From Watersipora subatra (Eukaryota; Bryozoa; Gymnolaemata; Cheilostomatida; Watersiporidae), in contig NC_088711.1 in the NCBI RefSeq assembly GCF_963576615.1, positions 57,330,248 through 57,394,247 on the forward strand: a stretch of DNA of 64,000 nt, in the 5' to 3' direction. Shown in pieces: positions 21,871-34,894 of this stretch (its first letter is position 1; the number at the start of each line of letters is the position of its first letter). Made by a program: the position numbers and the translations under genes. The notes under the pieces were generated by a model. That model was not told the origin of the DNA, ran no database searches, and saw only the letters and a list, made by a program, of their open reading frames with translations.

Positions 21871-24281
21871 TTAAAGGGTGTCACTTTCTTTTTCATCTAA
21901 AGCTTCTATACAACTTTGATTAAGATTCCTAATATTCATCAAAAATGAATTTCTGGAATAGAAATTATTGTTTATACACTGTTACATAACCTTTGAAGGA
22001 GGCCTTGCTAAGAATTTTTGGTCTACCGTTAGAATAAATATTATATTACTATTGCAATAGTTTGAATGTCAATGAAGTTTATTACTGCGTGCGTATTAAG
22101 TGTTATTTTTTCAAGCTTGGCAAATTACGACAAAAACTATGTATGCAGAGAATCGTACTTTTAGCTGTCCTATGAAAATATTCCATATTTTAGAATTTTC
22201 GCTCTATACACTCATATGAAGCATTGCACCAAAATGGACAGCTGACAGCCTTCGATGGTATGATTCTAAAAAGGGCAGAGTGAGGAGCAAGCGTGAAACT
22301 TTCTTTGTTATGAATTAGAATGTGAAAAGTTCATGTGAAAAATGTGAAAAGCCGTACACAGTCCATGAAATTCTTGTGTCAAATGCCCACTGGCTATCGA
22401 AATATCGAATGTTATTGCTTACGGCTACAAAATACACAACTAGAATTTCTTAAATATAAATTGCATAATAACAGCCATTTTGCATTATGCATGATAAATG
22501 AAACTCCATGGACTCGCTATATTTGAGCTGTGTGTTGATTAGCTGATTTTGCTATGCTGATTGGTCAGTGCTGTATATGCCAGACTATACTTGGTAGTGT
22601 AAGCAATTTTCAACCATTTCATCATTTGAAGTATCGTGCATAATTTTTGATTGTTCTAGAATTCAAATCTTTATAACCAAATATTACCATACTGTAAATA
22701 AGCGAATATTTTACGCTGCTGCATTGTTGGTCTTTGGTACTTTTTATAATCTGATTTTAAAATTAATAGGCAGATATGACACCGTGTTAACCTCAATGAC
22801 AACCATACATATCATTCTAAATAAACATCAAAGGTGTGTTTATTTCCCTCCGTTCCATTGACAGTCAGGAGACAAAGGCCATAATTACACTTAAGATGAC
22901 CTCAACAGATTTGTTGCGGGTTTAACAGGGCTATTTTTGTCAAAAGCAGTCGGGTGGGCTGAGGAGTTGTCTAGTGGTTAGCAGGAACTGGCAACCTCAA
23001 GTCCTTCAAAGTCTGCAGCTATTGACACTCGGTAGACAATGCAGGGGCTGCATGAGTGTGACCAACCTTGCCCGGTAAGATAGCGTTTGACAGGCAGGCA
23101 AACATGCTGTGGCAAACAGATACCATGAATGATTGACTCAAGTGATGAAATGGTGGTGTTGCAGCTGCTAGAGCCAAACTGTGACTCCTTTTTGTTGTTT
23201 GGTTCACTACAAACCGAACAGGAGAGAATAAAATGTTGCTAAAATGTTGTACTTTATGTTTAGTTCTTGTCATCATATTGAATTCTTTTATTTTCCTCAT
23301 ATTTTATAGCTGCTGATATAAAACTTTTAATGGATTCTTTTTAGGTGAGGGGCAGGCGGGGGAGGGGGTTGGCGAAGGAGATAACAGCTGAAAAGTAATT
23401 AAAATTCAGTTTATGTCTACGAGATTTGTTTGTTGTTTGTACTCAATTTAGATCGTTATCATGAACGTCAGGTTTAAAGATTCGTAACGTTTCCGTTGAG
23501 ACAAGTGAGGAAATCACCCATTTTATGTCTGTTTTGGATTTAATGTCGAATTGGTCAAATAATTTTTCTTAAACCAGTAGACCAGTTAAAAGGTCGTTAA
23601 TCTAAAAATAAATAAGTTGAAGTAAAGGAGATGCAAAGATGTACCATTTATTTATTGAGAAACCTGTAGCTAACTTTGGCAGTGGGTTCATAGTTAATTG
23701 TAAAACTCCTTACAGTTACCAAGATCTAGAGCCACATAAATTAACTTTTCCAAGCTTTCCCATTTTTAACTGGGTACTTCCAATATTTATAACAAAAGTA
23801 AAAGAATTTGAAACCGGAATAAATTTTCCAAAGTTATCAAAGTCTGTAAGGGCCCTGAGGTTAGAAAGTGAAGTCTTAAGGCCAAGTTAAGAAATTAACA
23901 GTGTGTCAGCCATTTCCTGTCTTGCTGTCAACTCCAATCGCTGCATTCTGAATCACGATTGAATCAACTGTTTGCGAGAAAATAAGGTGAGTATTGGATT
24001 TGCTAATAGTATTTTGTCCAATCAAACATGAGCTTCAGGTAAACCTGGCTGAACTAGACTGCACTTGGTAGAAGCTCTTCTGTTGCGGATGATTCTGTTA
24101 CTTGACTGATTCTTCCATGAGCCGCTTCTGTGAGGTTGCTCTCTGGCAATCACTTTAAGGTAGCTAAAATTTATTTAACTTGATTTTTCAAATCTCTTGC
24201 CGCTGCCACAACCATGCCTGCATAGACATACTTCTTGTAAAGCTCTGATTGGTTGTCTGGAGCCAACACTTGTTTTATTTT
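21871..24281. other. non-coding, no firm feature
   Basis: Near 22950-23015 the words GTTGTCTAGTGGTTAGCA resemble a pol III A box, but no good B box follows. A G-rich GGGGCAGGCGGGGGAGGGGG run occurs near 23350. The 83-codon frame at 23639-23890 is unsupported. Confidence 0.5.
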
Positions 24282-24740
24282 CTCTAAAGATGACTTACAC
24301 AAAATTTTAGTAGATTTTATCAAAATGTATCAGTATTTTTATATCGTTTGGAATTATTTTTTTATGTTGAAGTGATCTGACTGCCAGGATGTTTCAAGAT
24401 TAAAATCGACAAAATTTGATCACGGTTAAAATGCTCAAATCAAGCCAAAGTGCGATTATAACGTCTATAGTTGCAGAGAGATCGACAGAAAAGAGACGCG
24501 TAACGCTGCAACTCAAACACAATAGATGATATCAACTATCGCACTGATAACAACTGCTGACATCTTTCCACACAAATTTTTCTTCTGCACATTTTACCTG
24601 CGATCAAATTTTGTTGATTCAACTCTTGAAACATCTTTGCAGTCAGATCACGTCAAACATAAAAAACAATCGCAAATGATAGAAAAATATCGATCTTCTC
24701 TGATAAAACCTACCGTGCTGAAATTTTGTGAAAGTTTAGC
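24282..24740. mobile_element. ~455-bp palindromic MITE, copy 1
   Basis: The left half (TCTAAAGATGACTTACACAA, then GATCTGACTGCCAGGATGTT) is mirrored by the right half (AACATCTTTGCAGTCAGATC, then AAATTTTGTGAAAGTTTAGC), so the element is a long imperfect palindrome. It shares CAATCGCAAATGATAGAAAA and TCTATAGTTGCA with the copies at 36711, 27261 and 63875. No transposase. Confidence 0.85.
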
Positions 24741-25325
24741 TGAAAAGATACTTCAGGCCCTGCAGATGGTGTAACCTCTGTTCTATTAGAACAGTTTAGC
24801 TACTCGAGCATGAGGAACTTAAACTATTTTATTGATAAGCCTGAGTATTAGATTCAGAGAGTGAAGTATATACAGCGGTTGGGCATAGAATGTTAATTGA
24901 CTGTCGGGCTGTCAAGTTCAATTATATCAAACTGATGCTTGTCTAGTCAACTACCAGTTATAACATCATCTCACCGGCCATCTAAAGTCACACTAACGAT
25001 GATGTGTAGGCAAGTCACTGATTTTGAGCAATGAGCTGAAGTGTCAAGTCTTTGTAATGTTGCTGCTCAAGTAGCAAGCGTTTTACGCTGAACTTTTCAG
25101 TGTTCAGATTTGAATTTTAGTTTATGGGTCATACATGTTGTGCAGATAATGAATATTTAGTGTGTTTATGAGCAGGGCTATTGTAGCTGGGCTCTGATTG
25201 GCTGGCACGCATAGTTCTGTTGCACCAACCAATGCCAGTGATGTTTATGCGTTTCCACAAACACTATTTGCTCTCTTTAGTGTTTTATTGAAACTGGAGT
25301 TATTTTTTCTCGAACATGTGACTAT
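24741..25325. other. non-coding, no feature seen
   Basis: No supported gene or shared repeat. Confidence 0.5.
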
Positions 25326-25327
25326 TT

Positions 25328-25364
25328 GACATTGTGTACTTTTGTAGCTAAAGTACACAATGTC
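25328..25364. repeat. perfect hairpin, 15-bp arms, 7-nt loop
   Basis: GACATTGTGTACTTT, loop TGTAGCT, then the exact reverse complement. Confidence 0.9.
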
Positions 25365-25479
25365 AATGTACAATTATTATCTCACTTTATTGTAAAAACA
25401 AGAAAAATTAAACAATAGAATAACTTACATATACACAAGTTTAACTTCAATGGCCAGACAGAGCATAAACTTTCTTTAT

Positions 25480-25935
25480 TATATTATATAACTTTATTGG
25501 CAATAATTTCAAATCAATAATTTTTTTTTCAAACTATGCCATACAACAATCACAAAACAAAAAAAGAAAAAAAGTCAACAGTTAACCAATAAAATCAAAT
25601 AAATGGTTTGATATATAGTGTTTAAAATACTTTTTTCTGCTAAGAGAATGGATATTAGGTGGAAGACTGTTGAAGCACCTATCAATAATATTTTCATAAT
25701 AGTTGTTAGATATTGTATGCAATTTGTTCATATCATGTAAGTTGAAATGAGGTGAAAATCTGTAACTGTCCTGTAAAAGTGAGGACACAAACCATGAAAA
25801 AATTTGAAACCTGTAATTGATGTAAAATAAATATCTGTCAGAATAAAGTAAATGTAAGCGAACTATTTGTCTGCCTGAATTCAGTAAATATAATAGTAGA
25901 AGTACAAAATAATTGTTTATAAACAGAGTATCCAT
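25480..25935 (-). pseudogene. 3' end of a non-LTR retrotransposon (C-terminal relic)
   Basis: The minus frame from 25935 to 25582 encodes about 117 residues whose last third (HDMNKLHTISNNYYENI, FNSLPPNIHSLSRKKYFKHY) fits the C-terminal tail of CR1/Jockey-like reverse transcriptase ORFs, which end in a (W/F)NSLPxxI...FK motif. It is followed on the same strand by a T/A-rich 3' sequence and ATTGCCAATAAAG. Only the 3' end is present, as expected for a 5'-truncated LINE copy. Confidence 0.55.
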
Positions 25936-27213
25936 TTGATTGATTTTTCAAAGGGCCTAACAGCTAAACTAGCCAATGATGATGAATCATAAAAACCTTG
26001 TCAGGCATTCCGATCCAGGGAGGATAATGAAGAAAAAGGACTCATTTTACAATAACAACTTTTTGTGTCAAGCAAGAGATGGTAGGAACACAGAAATACA
26101 TGAGCGTAGAAAGCTGAATTATGTGGTAGGGAGGCCATGCGCTAGCAACAGAATGGATCCAGCCTCTGCCTGAATACTGCATCCTGCACTGATATCATTT
26201 TGTTTCCGCAAAGGTCACGGAAATGTCACTCTACAAACAAAAACTAACAGCTAAGGCTCAAGTAAGAAAATTTTAGCAGTTGATACCCTGCTGCTCAATA
26301 TTTGATGACCTTTTTGGTCGGACACGCTGCCGACACACGCTGTCGAAAGTAATTGTCGTGTCAGACATCATATCGAATCAATTGGAATTAAACTTATAAA
26401 CTGTTAGTCAGCAAGACCTTGTTTTCACAGATAAGAATTGCGTGTTGCCAAATACCAATAGAAATTTGGCACGAAGATAGCCAAATAGACAGCATGGCAC
26501 TGCTGTCTCTCTACATATTTGAACTGTGTCAGGAGGTTAAAAGGTCGTATGTGGACTGTTAATTTTGACATGATTAGATTTGTTAAGATAAACAAAGACT
26601 TTGAGGTATAGGATAATTAGAGTCCTTTTTATGCCCTTCCCACAATATTTGTTTTTATTGTACACAAGGTAATGCGCTGGATGTCTTGTGGGCCGCTAAT
26701 CTCTTCTATGACTCTTTCATGCATTCTTTCTCCGGTCGTGAATTTGTATAATTAATTATTGGTGTTTTAAGTTTGAAGGAGCCCCAGGCACTCGGAGATT
26801 TCACTAGCGGTTATGATGTTCATTGATGTTAATTCCAGCGGTTTCACTAAGATCCGAGAAAGCTAATGTTTTTGGGAGGAGTTGGCATTATGGAACATAA
26901 TTTGTTGGATGCCGTTCCGGATTATTAGAAGAAGAAATGGTCCTTAACGATGAGAGCCATAAAAAAGAAAAGGCTTAATAGTGTTTGCTAATTACTTCTG
27001 CCATTACGTAACTTAGGCACGCGCACATAAACCACCTGCTATTAGCCCAACCCATCACCATGTTAGCCTGAGAACTTACCGAAAATTTATCATTCTGGAT
27101 GAGGACATTGCAGAAAAGCCATTGTAAATATCTTTCAATTGCTAAATCGTTGATTACCGTCAAAAAAGGCCTCACTGGTAAGCTTTTTTATTTTCACATT
27201 TATTGAAATCCAC
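25936..27213. other. non-coding, no feature seen
   Basis: No supported gene. Confidence 0.5.
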
Positions 27214-27260
27214 TAGATTAATTCAGTTTGAATTTGCCTCCCCTGTTGAAGCCAATTGTT

Positions 27261-27464
27261 TCGCAATGATAACAACTAGTGATGTCACTTCGCGCATATT
27301 TTGCATCTGAGCGTTTTAACCATGGTCAAGTTTTGTCGCTTTTAATCTTGAAATAATTTGGCCGTTATATCACCTCAACCATCAAAAACAATCGCAAATG
27401 ATAGAAAAATAAAAATTCTTTCTGACAAAATATGCTAAAATTTTGTGTAAGTTCATCTTTAAAT
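27261..27464. mobile_element. right half of the palindromic MITE, copy 2 (partial)
   Basis: Collinear with the right half of 24282-24740 (GATAACAACTAGTGATGTCA; CAATCGCAAATGATAGAAAA; AAATTTTGTGTAAGTTCATC). A diverged direct repeat of about 45 bases (GCCTCCCCTGTTGAAGCC / GTCTCCCCTGTGAAAGCC) flanks it at 27214-27260 and 27470-27516. Confidence 0.75.
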
Positions 27465-27516
27465 CCAATAGAATAATCTAGCTTAGATTTGTCTCCCCTG
27501 TGAAAGCCAGTTCTAT

Positions 27517-28108
27517 CACTGATTCGCTTATCACACCTTCCTATTGAATGCTGATGTAAATGCATGTCATTTGACAGACCAACAAAGACTAGCTATTCAC
27601 TTTATTGCATCATACTGTTAATAATTCAGGAGCTATTGGAGATTTCTTTGCCTTGACTGGCATATCAGGCAAATAATGGCTAACATTTTACACAAAACCA
27701 ACAAATATTCCAATGCTGTTCTTTTCCAAACAACGCTAATTGATGTTTAGGCTTTGTTTGTCCCAACTGAGTGCAAAGCATTCACAAGTGAAGCAGCTGC
27801 GCAGAGCAACAAAGACAACACACCGTATCTTAACTACAGCGAGAGGCTGAGAGGGCACACGATGCCTTGCAAAGACTGGCTGGACTTGAATGAATCAGTA
27901 ATTACCAAGAAATGGACTGCACCGCTCTGCTAATGCGTGTAACTGCCTCTGGGACCGGACTACAGAGCAATTTGCGCAACATTATCGCCTAAAATATCTC
28001 TCTAAACATGGTTGTATCATTCTCTTTGCTTTCCCTTTGCCATGCTACTAGCTGTCTTAGTATTGGCGCAGACTATGACCTGGTACATTCCGTATTATCT
28101 GGCTTTAC
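27517..28108. other. non-coding, no feature seen
   Basis: No supported gene. Confidence 0.5.
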
Positions 28109-28161
28109 TAGCAGGAAGAAAATTTCTTCCTGCTATTTCTCCCATATTTAATATGGGAGAA
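28109..28161. repeat. two abutting perfect palindromes
   Basis: Bases 28109-28135 are TAGCAGGAAGAAA, a single A and the exact reverse complement. One base later, 28137-28161 are TTCTCCCATATT, a single T and the exact reverse complement. Neither has a mismatch and both have a one-base centre. Confidence 0.95.
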
Positions 28162-28849
28162 TTTTTTCGATGACCGAACACCCCAGTTGAATTGTCGGCT
28201 TCTTGCAAAATCAAACTGTCAGCCGCGGCTAGTCCAAAAAAATTATTCGTGACACATTCTCCAAATTACTGAGCCAATTGCCTGATCAGCTAACAGAAGT
28301 TAAAAACTTGTTTCATTAACTGGCAAAAGTGATGGAAAAGTCTTTGCAGGGATAATTTATCTTCCCACCTTGGATAATTTATCTTTGTTGTGACACTTTT
28401 GGTCAGCGAAATTGAGACGCATGCCAGCAAACCTTGTTATAGTTATAAGGTAATATGGCTAATTTATAGTATTCTGTAAGCAAATTCTTTAAGACCACAC
28501 ACACCAAGATAACTGAAATATCTTGTGAAAGACCACACACAGTCACTTGACTCGGAGTGATAGTAATAAAGCCGCAGACTTGAGCTCCTACTGCTAGCAG
28601 AGTGCAAACATTAGCTGACTTACACTTTTTAGTTATGTAAATATAATGGATCCATTATGAGCTTTTGTAATCTGATTGGGTGTTTTATTTGTAGCCTCAT
28701 ACCGTCCAGTTTTTTGACCATAACTTTTGGTGAACTGTAACATAATTTACTAATCACAAAACTTTAAGTACTGGGGGGGGGTACTGCATTCAAATACTTC
28801 AGAGATCTATGAAAACATGAAGGTGTTTCCAATTTACGCCTGCCTCAAT
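28162..28849. other. non-coding, no feature seen
   Basis: Only a short G run (GGGGGGGG) near 28770 stands out. Confidence 0.5.
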
Positions 28850-29292
28850 CACTATGTTTCCATGATGCACACCATGCGGGTTCGGAGTTGTGTACACATT
28901 GCATTACCGTGCGAATTAAATACTTCTATGAACATTCGAATGATGCGGATTGACTTCAGCGCTTTGTTGAAAAAAGTAAGGAATTGTATGCTATAAGTTG
29001 ATAATTAGCGACGCAGTTAACGACGCACGTCTTAGCGACGCAAACGAGTGAAATTCAATTGAGAAAGGACGACGTAAGTATTGAAAATGTTTAAAATTGA
29101 ATAGCTAGCGTGGTATTTTTAATACGCATCATTCGCAAGTACTGTTTCCATTATTCGCAAGCATGATAGATTCGATAAAGTTTTGCGAATCGCAGAACTC
29201 GCTTACCTTGTGGACTTATGTCGTTTCCATGATGCAGTTAACTTTAAGATTGGCTCAAATATGCGCATCATGCGTGTCATAGAAACATAGTG
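28850..29292. mobile_element. 443-bp MITE, TIR CACTATGTTTC, copy 2
   Basis: Starts CACTATGTTTCCATGATGCA and ends, read on the minus strand, CACTATGTTTCTATGACACG. The whole is collinear with 11094-11534. The ends are better preserved here than in copy 1. The flanks (TCAAT and AGTTA) give no obvious target duplication. Confidence 0.85.
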
Positions 29293-32200
29293 AGTTACTG
29301 TTGCTATTATATAATCTCTGCTGTTAGGTTCAACGTTTAAACTTCTACACTCATAATTAATAAAATAGCGTTGCAATAAATCACATATGTGCGTCTTCTT
29401 AATGGAGAAATGGCAACAAAGCTCCGATAAATTATTGATCTGTCAAATATAAAAATGAATTGTTTTCCATGGCAGATCGACTACATTTCCTGCTATTATT
29501 GGTCATCAATAGGAGCATAGCGTTGCGTTGAGACACAATGCTGTGCCAATCGAATTATGACATTGCAGCTGTCACTTGTCATGAAAAATGGTTGACACTG
29601 GGTGCCAGTGCTCTTTTTAAATCATTTATCATCATACCCCAACACCACAGAATAGATAACTACACCAATATTTTTCTCTAATCATTTAGTTATCGGCATC
29701 CTCGTTCAGACAGCATAATGTTTATATTCATTAATTTTTTGCTTCCATCTCACCTTTGGGCAGGTTTAAAAAGGTGGTGATCTGCATATCTGGAAGATCT
29801 GGTGAATTGTGGTTGTATCAGATGAAATCTTAAATTGGTAGTCATGACATAACCAGACCTGACCACATGCAAGTTTGCCTTTTTTTTAGAGAATGTTTTC
29901 AGAGGCCGTTTACATGTCTCAAATGTTAAACACGTTTAAAATATAGGCTTTAGTTAACACAATATGTAGTTTAGATTGACATAATTAAAAAAGTTTTTAG
30001 TATAAAGTAACCTTGATATTGCCACTGGTCAATAATCACAAGCTAAAGTGCAAGGAGAATATCAGCTCATTGCATGAATTTTGAAAGCGCCTCGATGGTC
30101 ATTTTTGTGTCACTAACCAAACACAACTCGGACAAAACGCTTCATGTATGTCTTCGCTTTTACTATTAGCTTTAGAATTTTAAAGATATTCTTTAATTGT
30201 AATCGATTTCAGGAAAATTGACTTTTACAAAACATATTTTTCTTATACTTAGGCAACAGGACGCTATCGTCAATAGCTTTTTCACTTCATACCTCTCAAG
30301 CTTAATACATTCTGAAAACAAACAATCCTTTAGCTAAAGAAAAGTCACTCATCGTTACGAGTTTAACAAAGGTAAGTTTGAATTAGCTGCAATATCGTGT
30401 TTGTATAGGACGAATATTGTGTAAGAGAGTCATTGGCTTTAGCGTTTTTATCACTCTATTGACTACGAGGGCGATATAGCTCCTGTTTGCACAGCTTTTC
30501 GCTCCTGCATAACAAACAGACGCCTTAACTGCGAGCACCCGAGCGCTGGTTGTCTGCTGAGTTATTAGCTGAAATGTTGAGCTCGTAGTCCAAGTGTTTG
30601 CTATTACTTAGGTTGTATATAAATCCTCTTTGAAGATGTACAGTCAGGTATTTTAGATACCTCCGCTGCTCGCTGACATGAGCTAAACAAGCATCACTGA
30701 TGACATGGTCAAGTACTTTCTCTCTTCACCTATTAGTCTAAGCTTAAGAACAGATAAACTACCTATAGTCCGTGTTTAAGATAAACCCGTATAAGAACCA
30801 GTTTCAACTTGTATAAAGATGAAAAAACCATCAGATTTGATGCCTTGCACTGTCAACGCAGCACATTGGCTAGAAGTGTTGTTGTTTTAGCTGTCCTGGA
30901 TTCAGGGCAGACTACTAGCTGTCGTCTCGGTGATAAAACATCAAAACGATCTGCTTATATGTGACAAAGCATCATGCAAACAAACAAACTCTGTTATGAA
31001 AATAATCCGATCTCTTTTTGATGATATAACTTCCTTCGTATCCTCCTAGCGCAGATTTCGTAACACTGTTCTGAGGAATGCTTTGAGAAACCATGTCTAT
31101 ATGAAAAAAAATGTGGTTGAAGCACCCAGGATCATCAATCAAACTCTTGGTGCCTTTCAAACTAAAATAATATTGTAAACAGTTGGATGGTTATTCTCAT
31201 ACCTAATGAAGTAACTATACAAAACAATGCTTCATTACGGCATTAACTGAATCAAAGCTCTAAAAAATCGCTTTGGATGGCTACGCTAGCCAATAGAATA
31301 TTATTATTATTATTATTGCTAACCAATAGATTTTTATGATTAACTTCGTAGCCAATAGGTTATGCCTGTTTATGCCTGTATTACCTTTGGAATACTTTTT
31401 CTAAAATCGTGTTCTTTTTCTAACAAATAGATTGCCAGCCTTATATCAGCCAATAAAACTGCAGGTCAAGGTAAGTTTTGGAGATTTCTCTCTATTTTGG
31501 TTTAATAGTAGCAAGTTTATCCCACTGAGAAAAAGGTTGCGTCAGGTAACTGGTAGAACTGAAGGAGAAGTGTAGTCAGTATATAACAACGTTAGCCAAC
31601 GATGGGAATAATGCATAAACGTCTTTGGTCACTCGAGACGGCTTACTATGATGGTTCTCTAATCAAATGGGTGGTATGTAATAAGAGTAACTAGCAAGTG
31701 CGTTTTATGTAACAGGGTAAATCGCAGGTATTTTTCAAGGAGTGCTGAGGCAATCGAAAACCCGCACTGAATACATCCGAATGACCTTGTATTGACAAGA
31801 AACTTTGTCCTCCTCAAACCAGATCTGATTTATTCTGTTGCGTTAACAGATTAAATATTTTGAATAAAAGCTTACAGATACAATAGTGTGTTTATAGAGT
31901 GAGTTATCTCCCCTGACAACCAGCCTAGTATTACTAATGAGCAGTCATGCTACAAGGCATATTTGCTAACAATATAAGGACATATGACGAAATCAGACGC
32001 ATCAAAACAATTCTAACCACTTGGTCAATTAACTGCAACTTTTCCATAATCAGAGAGTGAAAATGCCATTCGTACTTTGAGAGACTAACAGGGCTGTGAG
32101 ATTATTACATTCCTTGTGTAGCCACTCGCAATGCAAATAAGCTGAGAAAGATCTCCTCACGTATTAGTGTCACGAATTATTGTCAAGTGTGCTCGTAGCT

Positions 32201-33263
32201 TGTAAGCTTCATCCTTTTGTCTCCCGTCCCGACTGAGAATTCCTCTTGCCAATATTTGTTGGTTTATCTTTTCTTAATTTGATATACAGGAATGTCGGAG
32301 CGAAAGGTTTGGCTTTTTACTGGAGATTTTCTGAGTCAGATAAGGAACTGGGAAAACTATTTTGATTTTGTAAATTTTTAGCATTAGGCTAATGTTTCTA
32401 TTAGTTTTGCGAAAATCTATATAGCTGTTTGCCAATTGCGTCACCTGCAGCTATCTAAGGTCTGTCCCTCTGGGAGATTTCGAAGATGTATTTGAACAGG
32501 TTCAACCTACCTTGTAGTTAGTCTTCAAAACTCCCTATTATTTAGATAATGACAAAATGACTGCTGTATTAAATAACTTTGTACTTGATCATTATTATAT
32601 ATGCTATAGTTACCGTATACTATTGTATGCTCACACCCTTTAATCAACTACATGTACTTTCTGATGTTTTTAAGCATTTTATGATTTTATACAGAGATTG
32701 CAAGCTCACTAGACAGGTTGTAAATTATATGTTGCCATCTATTCTAATTTGCACTTGGCCATTTCAGCAATTATCACTCTCTAATCCACCATATGACTCC
32801 AATCTAACTGCACCAGCCTAGTCTACAAACTAATCCGCTTCGATTCGTGTCTAACTGAGCTGGCAGAATTGACCAATCAGGAGTGAGCTTGGTTGTGACT
32901 TGGCTCAATATTGGATATAGCTTAGCCGTGTTAGGAGTGTCATTGATAGGCTCTCCTCTGAACGGCAAGGTTGGGTGCTTTGTGACATTTTACTCAAGGA
33001 TATTATACGTATTTAGCATACCGCACAATTATCAATCTGCTCTCTGAGGCGGCTCTCTAGTGGAACATTATCAAAGACTGCTCTTCACTATTTATATCAA
33101 ACTTTCATCATTTTAAAGTTTAATACGGTAGGTTATAATTTGCTATTATTATTTAAAATGTTACCACTTTAAAGCTATGCAGCATGATATTTAATTTAAA
33201 TAGGTTTTTGTGAGCTGTAAGTTCTTGTGCCTGCATATCATACGCGAGACAAAATTCAGTGAT
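29293..33263. other. 4-kb non-coding stretch
   Basis: No ORF with a recognisable domain, no tRNA-like motif and no repeat shared with the rest of the window. A short TTA microsatellite lies near 31296-31317. Confidence 0.5.
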
Positions 33264-33333
33264 GGCGTGAGTTTTAAATTAAAACTCACGCCACGTGCCA
33301 AAATGGTTAAAACTTTTAACCATTTTGGCACGT
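33264..33333. repeat. two abutting perfect palindromes (29 and 41 bp)
   Basis: Bases 33264-33292 are GGCGTGAGTTTTAA, a single A and the exact reverse complement. The next base starts 33293-33333: ACGTGCCAAAATGGTTAAAA, a single C and the exact reverse complement. No mismatch in either, and no spacer between them. The double hairpin stands in otherwise ordinary sequence. Confidence 0.97.
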
Positions 33334-34196
33334 CTTACTTTATAACGCGACTCGTGCTGCCGCAGCCAGGGTGTGTGAGAACTGTAGCAGATGCATGATA
33401 TATGAGTCGCCAACATTTGCTTCTGATCTATTATATATTGATCAGTTCTAAGTATTTCTCAAGTGCTGCCGTGTGCCCTAAGCGCTGTCTAGCCCTATGG
33501 GCCTGTAAAGAAGCAATTAGGCTGCCTTTATTGTCAGATTATTTTATGCGTGGCTCACTAATCTATGGTGATTATTCTCCGAGTTGTGATAGCCTATATT
33601 CTAATGGTTGCTATCTTTGCTCTCCCAGCAATTAGGAAGCTGTCATACATTGCGTGCTAGTTAAAAAAGTGTGCAGGGTAGAGGACGTCGTCATTATTTG
33701 CTGCCCTCATATCTACAGTAGGAATTGAAGATATTTTTAGATTTAAATCCACAAACAATTGTCTGTGAATGTTATGTCAAAGCTGCTGATCAAACTTGAT
33801 CCTTTGTATTGGCTATATATCAGCTTTGTAACAAAAGCATACCAGTAGAAAATCTGTTGGGGCTGCTACGTTCCCATTGCTAGGTCTGGTTATCAATTTC
33901 AAGTCAGGGCATTGCGCTCCACTAAGTGGAGTTTACTGGGAGGTCTTAAACATGACAGAGCACTGCTTGACAGTTGTCAGTTTGCTTGGACCACAGGAAG
34001 TTCACACTTCTTATCTATGGTCCTAGACGTTACGTCTGTTTATCTTAGCTCATAGAAAGTGCCTCTTCTATTTTTGTTAAGGGTTGTGGTTGCTGTTTCA
34101 ATACTATAAGGGAAGATCCGTATACTTTGGCAAACTACTCTCTCACAATTGCCTCCTAGTTTGAGGTTTTTTACTCCAATACTATTTTAATATCTA
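33334..34196. other. non-coding, no feature seen
   Basis: The 77-codon frame at 33402-33635 has no recognisable domain. Confidence 0.5.
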
Positions 34197-34224
34197 CAGC
34201 CTTGCAATATCTATTGCAAGGCTG
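34197..34224. repeat. perfect palindrome, 13-bp arms, 2-nt centre
   Basis: CAGCCTTGCAATA, then TC, then the exact reverse complement. Confidence 0.9.
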
Positions 34225-34706
34225 CCAGAATCTAACTGAACTACTAGTTTGGGCAGCATAAACTTATATGTACTATTTATGTACATCGATGTAAGCCGTC
34301 TTCGTTTCTTTGTCTTTCATTTTGTGTGATGACTTTTATCGAGGTAAGAGATTGCCAGCATCACGGAAAGAAGTGTACATAAAAACTAAAATATGTGGTC
34401 TAGATAACCTCAGATTTATAAACCACTAGTTTGGCTCCTGTTCTCAAATCAGAGTCACAGACAAGTCCCTGAGATTGACTGCATGCAGTAGTAATAAAGC
34501 TCATCATTTCAATTTTGTCTAATACCCGATCTAGTTGCGAAGTAGACATCATAAAGTTTTAGACTAAGCAAGGATAGCTACAGACTAGACTCAACTGTAA
34601 AGACAGTCATGCATGCCTATGCCAGAAATGCTGCCGATCATAGCAGCAACAGAGTTTGTTAGAGTTGCTTGGGGATCTCCTAATAAACTATAGAATACTG
34701 CTTTCA

Positions 34707-34894
34707 TCATGGAGTAAAGTTGACCAGTATGGTAGTTTTCATTAGGTAGCAAAGTTGACCAGCAAAGTAGTTTTCATTAGGTAGCAAAGTTGACCAGCAA
34801 AGTAGTTTTCACCATGTAGTGAAGACAACCGGAATTGCAGTTGCTGTCAAGCAGTAAAGACAACAACAATAATGGTTTCCATCAGGTAGTACAG
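34707..34894. repeat. 35-bp tandem repeat, about 5 units
   Basis: Units of AGCAAAGTTGACCAGCAAAG followed by TAGTTTTCATTAGGT. The second and third units are nearly identical and the last two are diverged. Confidence 0.88.

Noticed and set aside
22950..23015. tRNA-like promoter
   Set aside because: Only an A-box-like word; no B box at suitable spacing.
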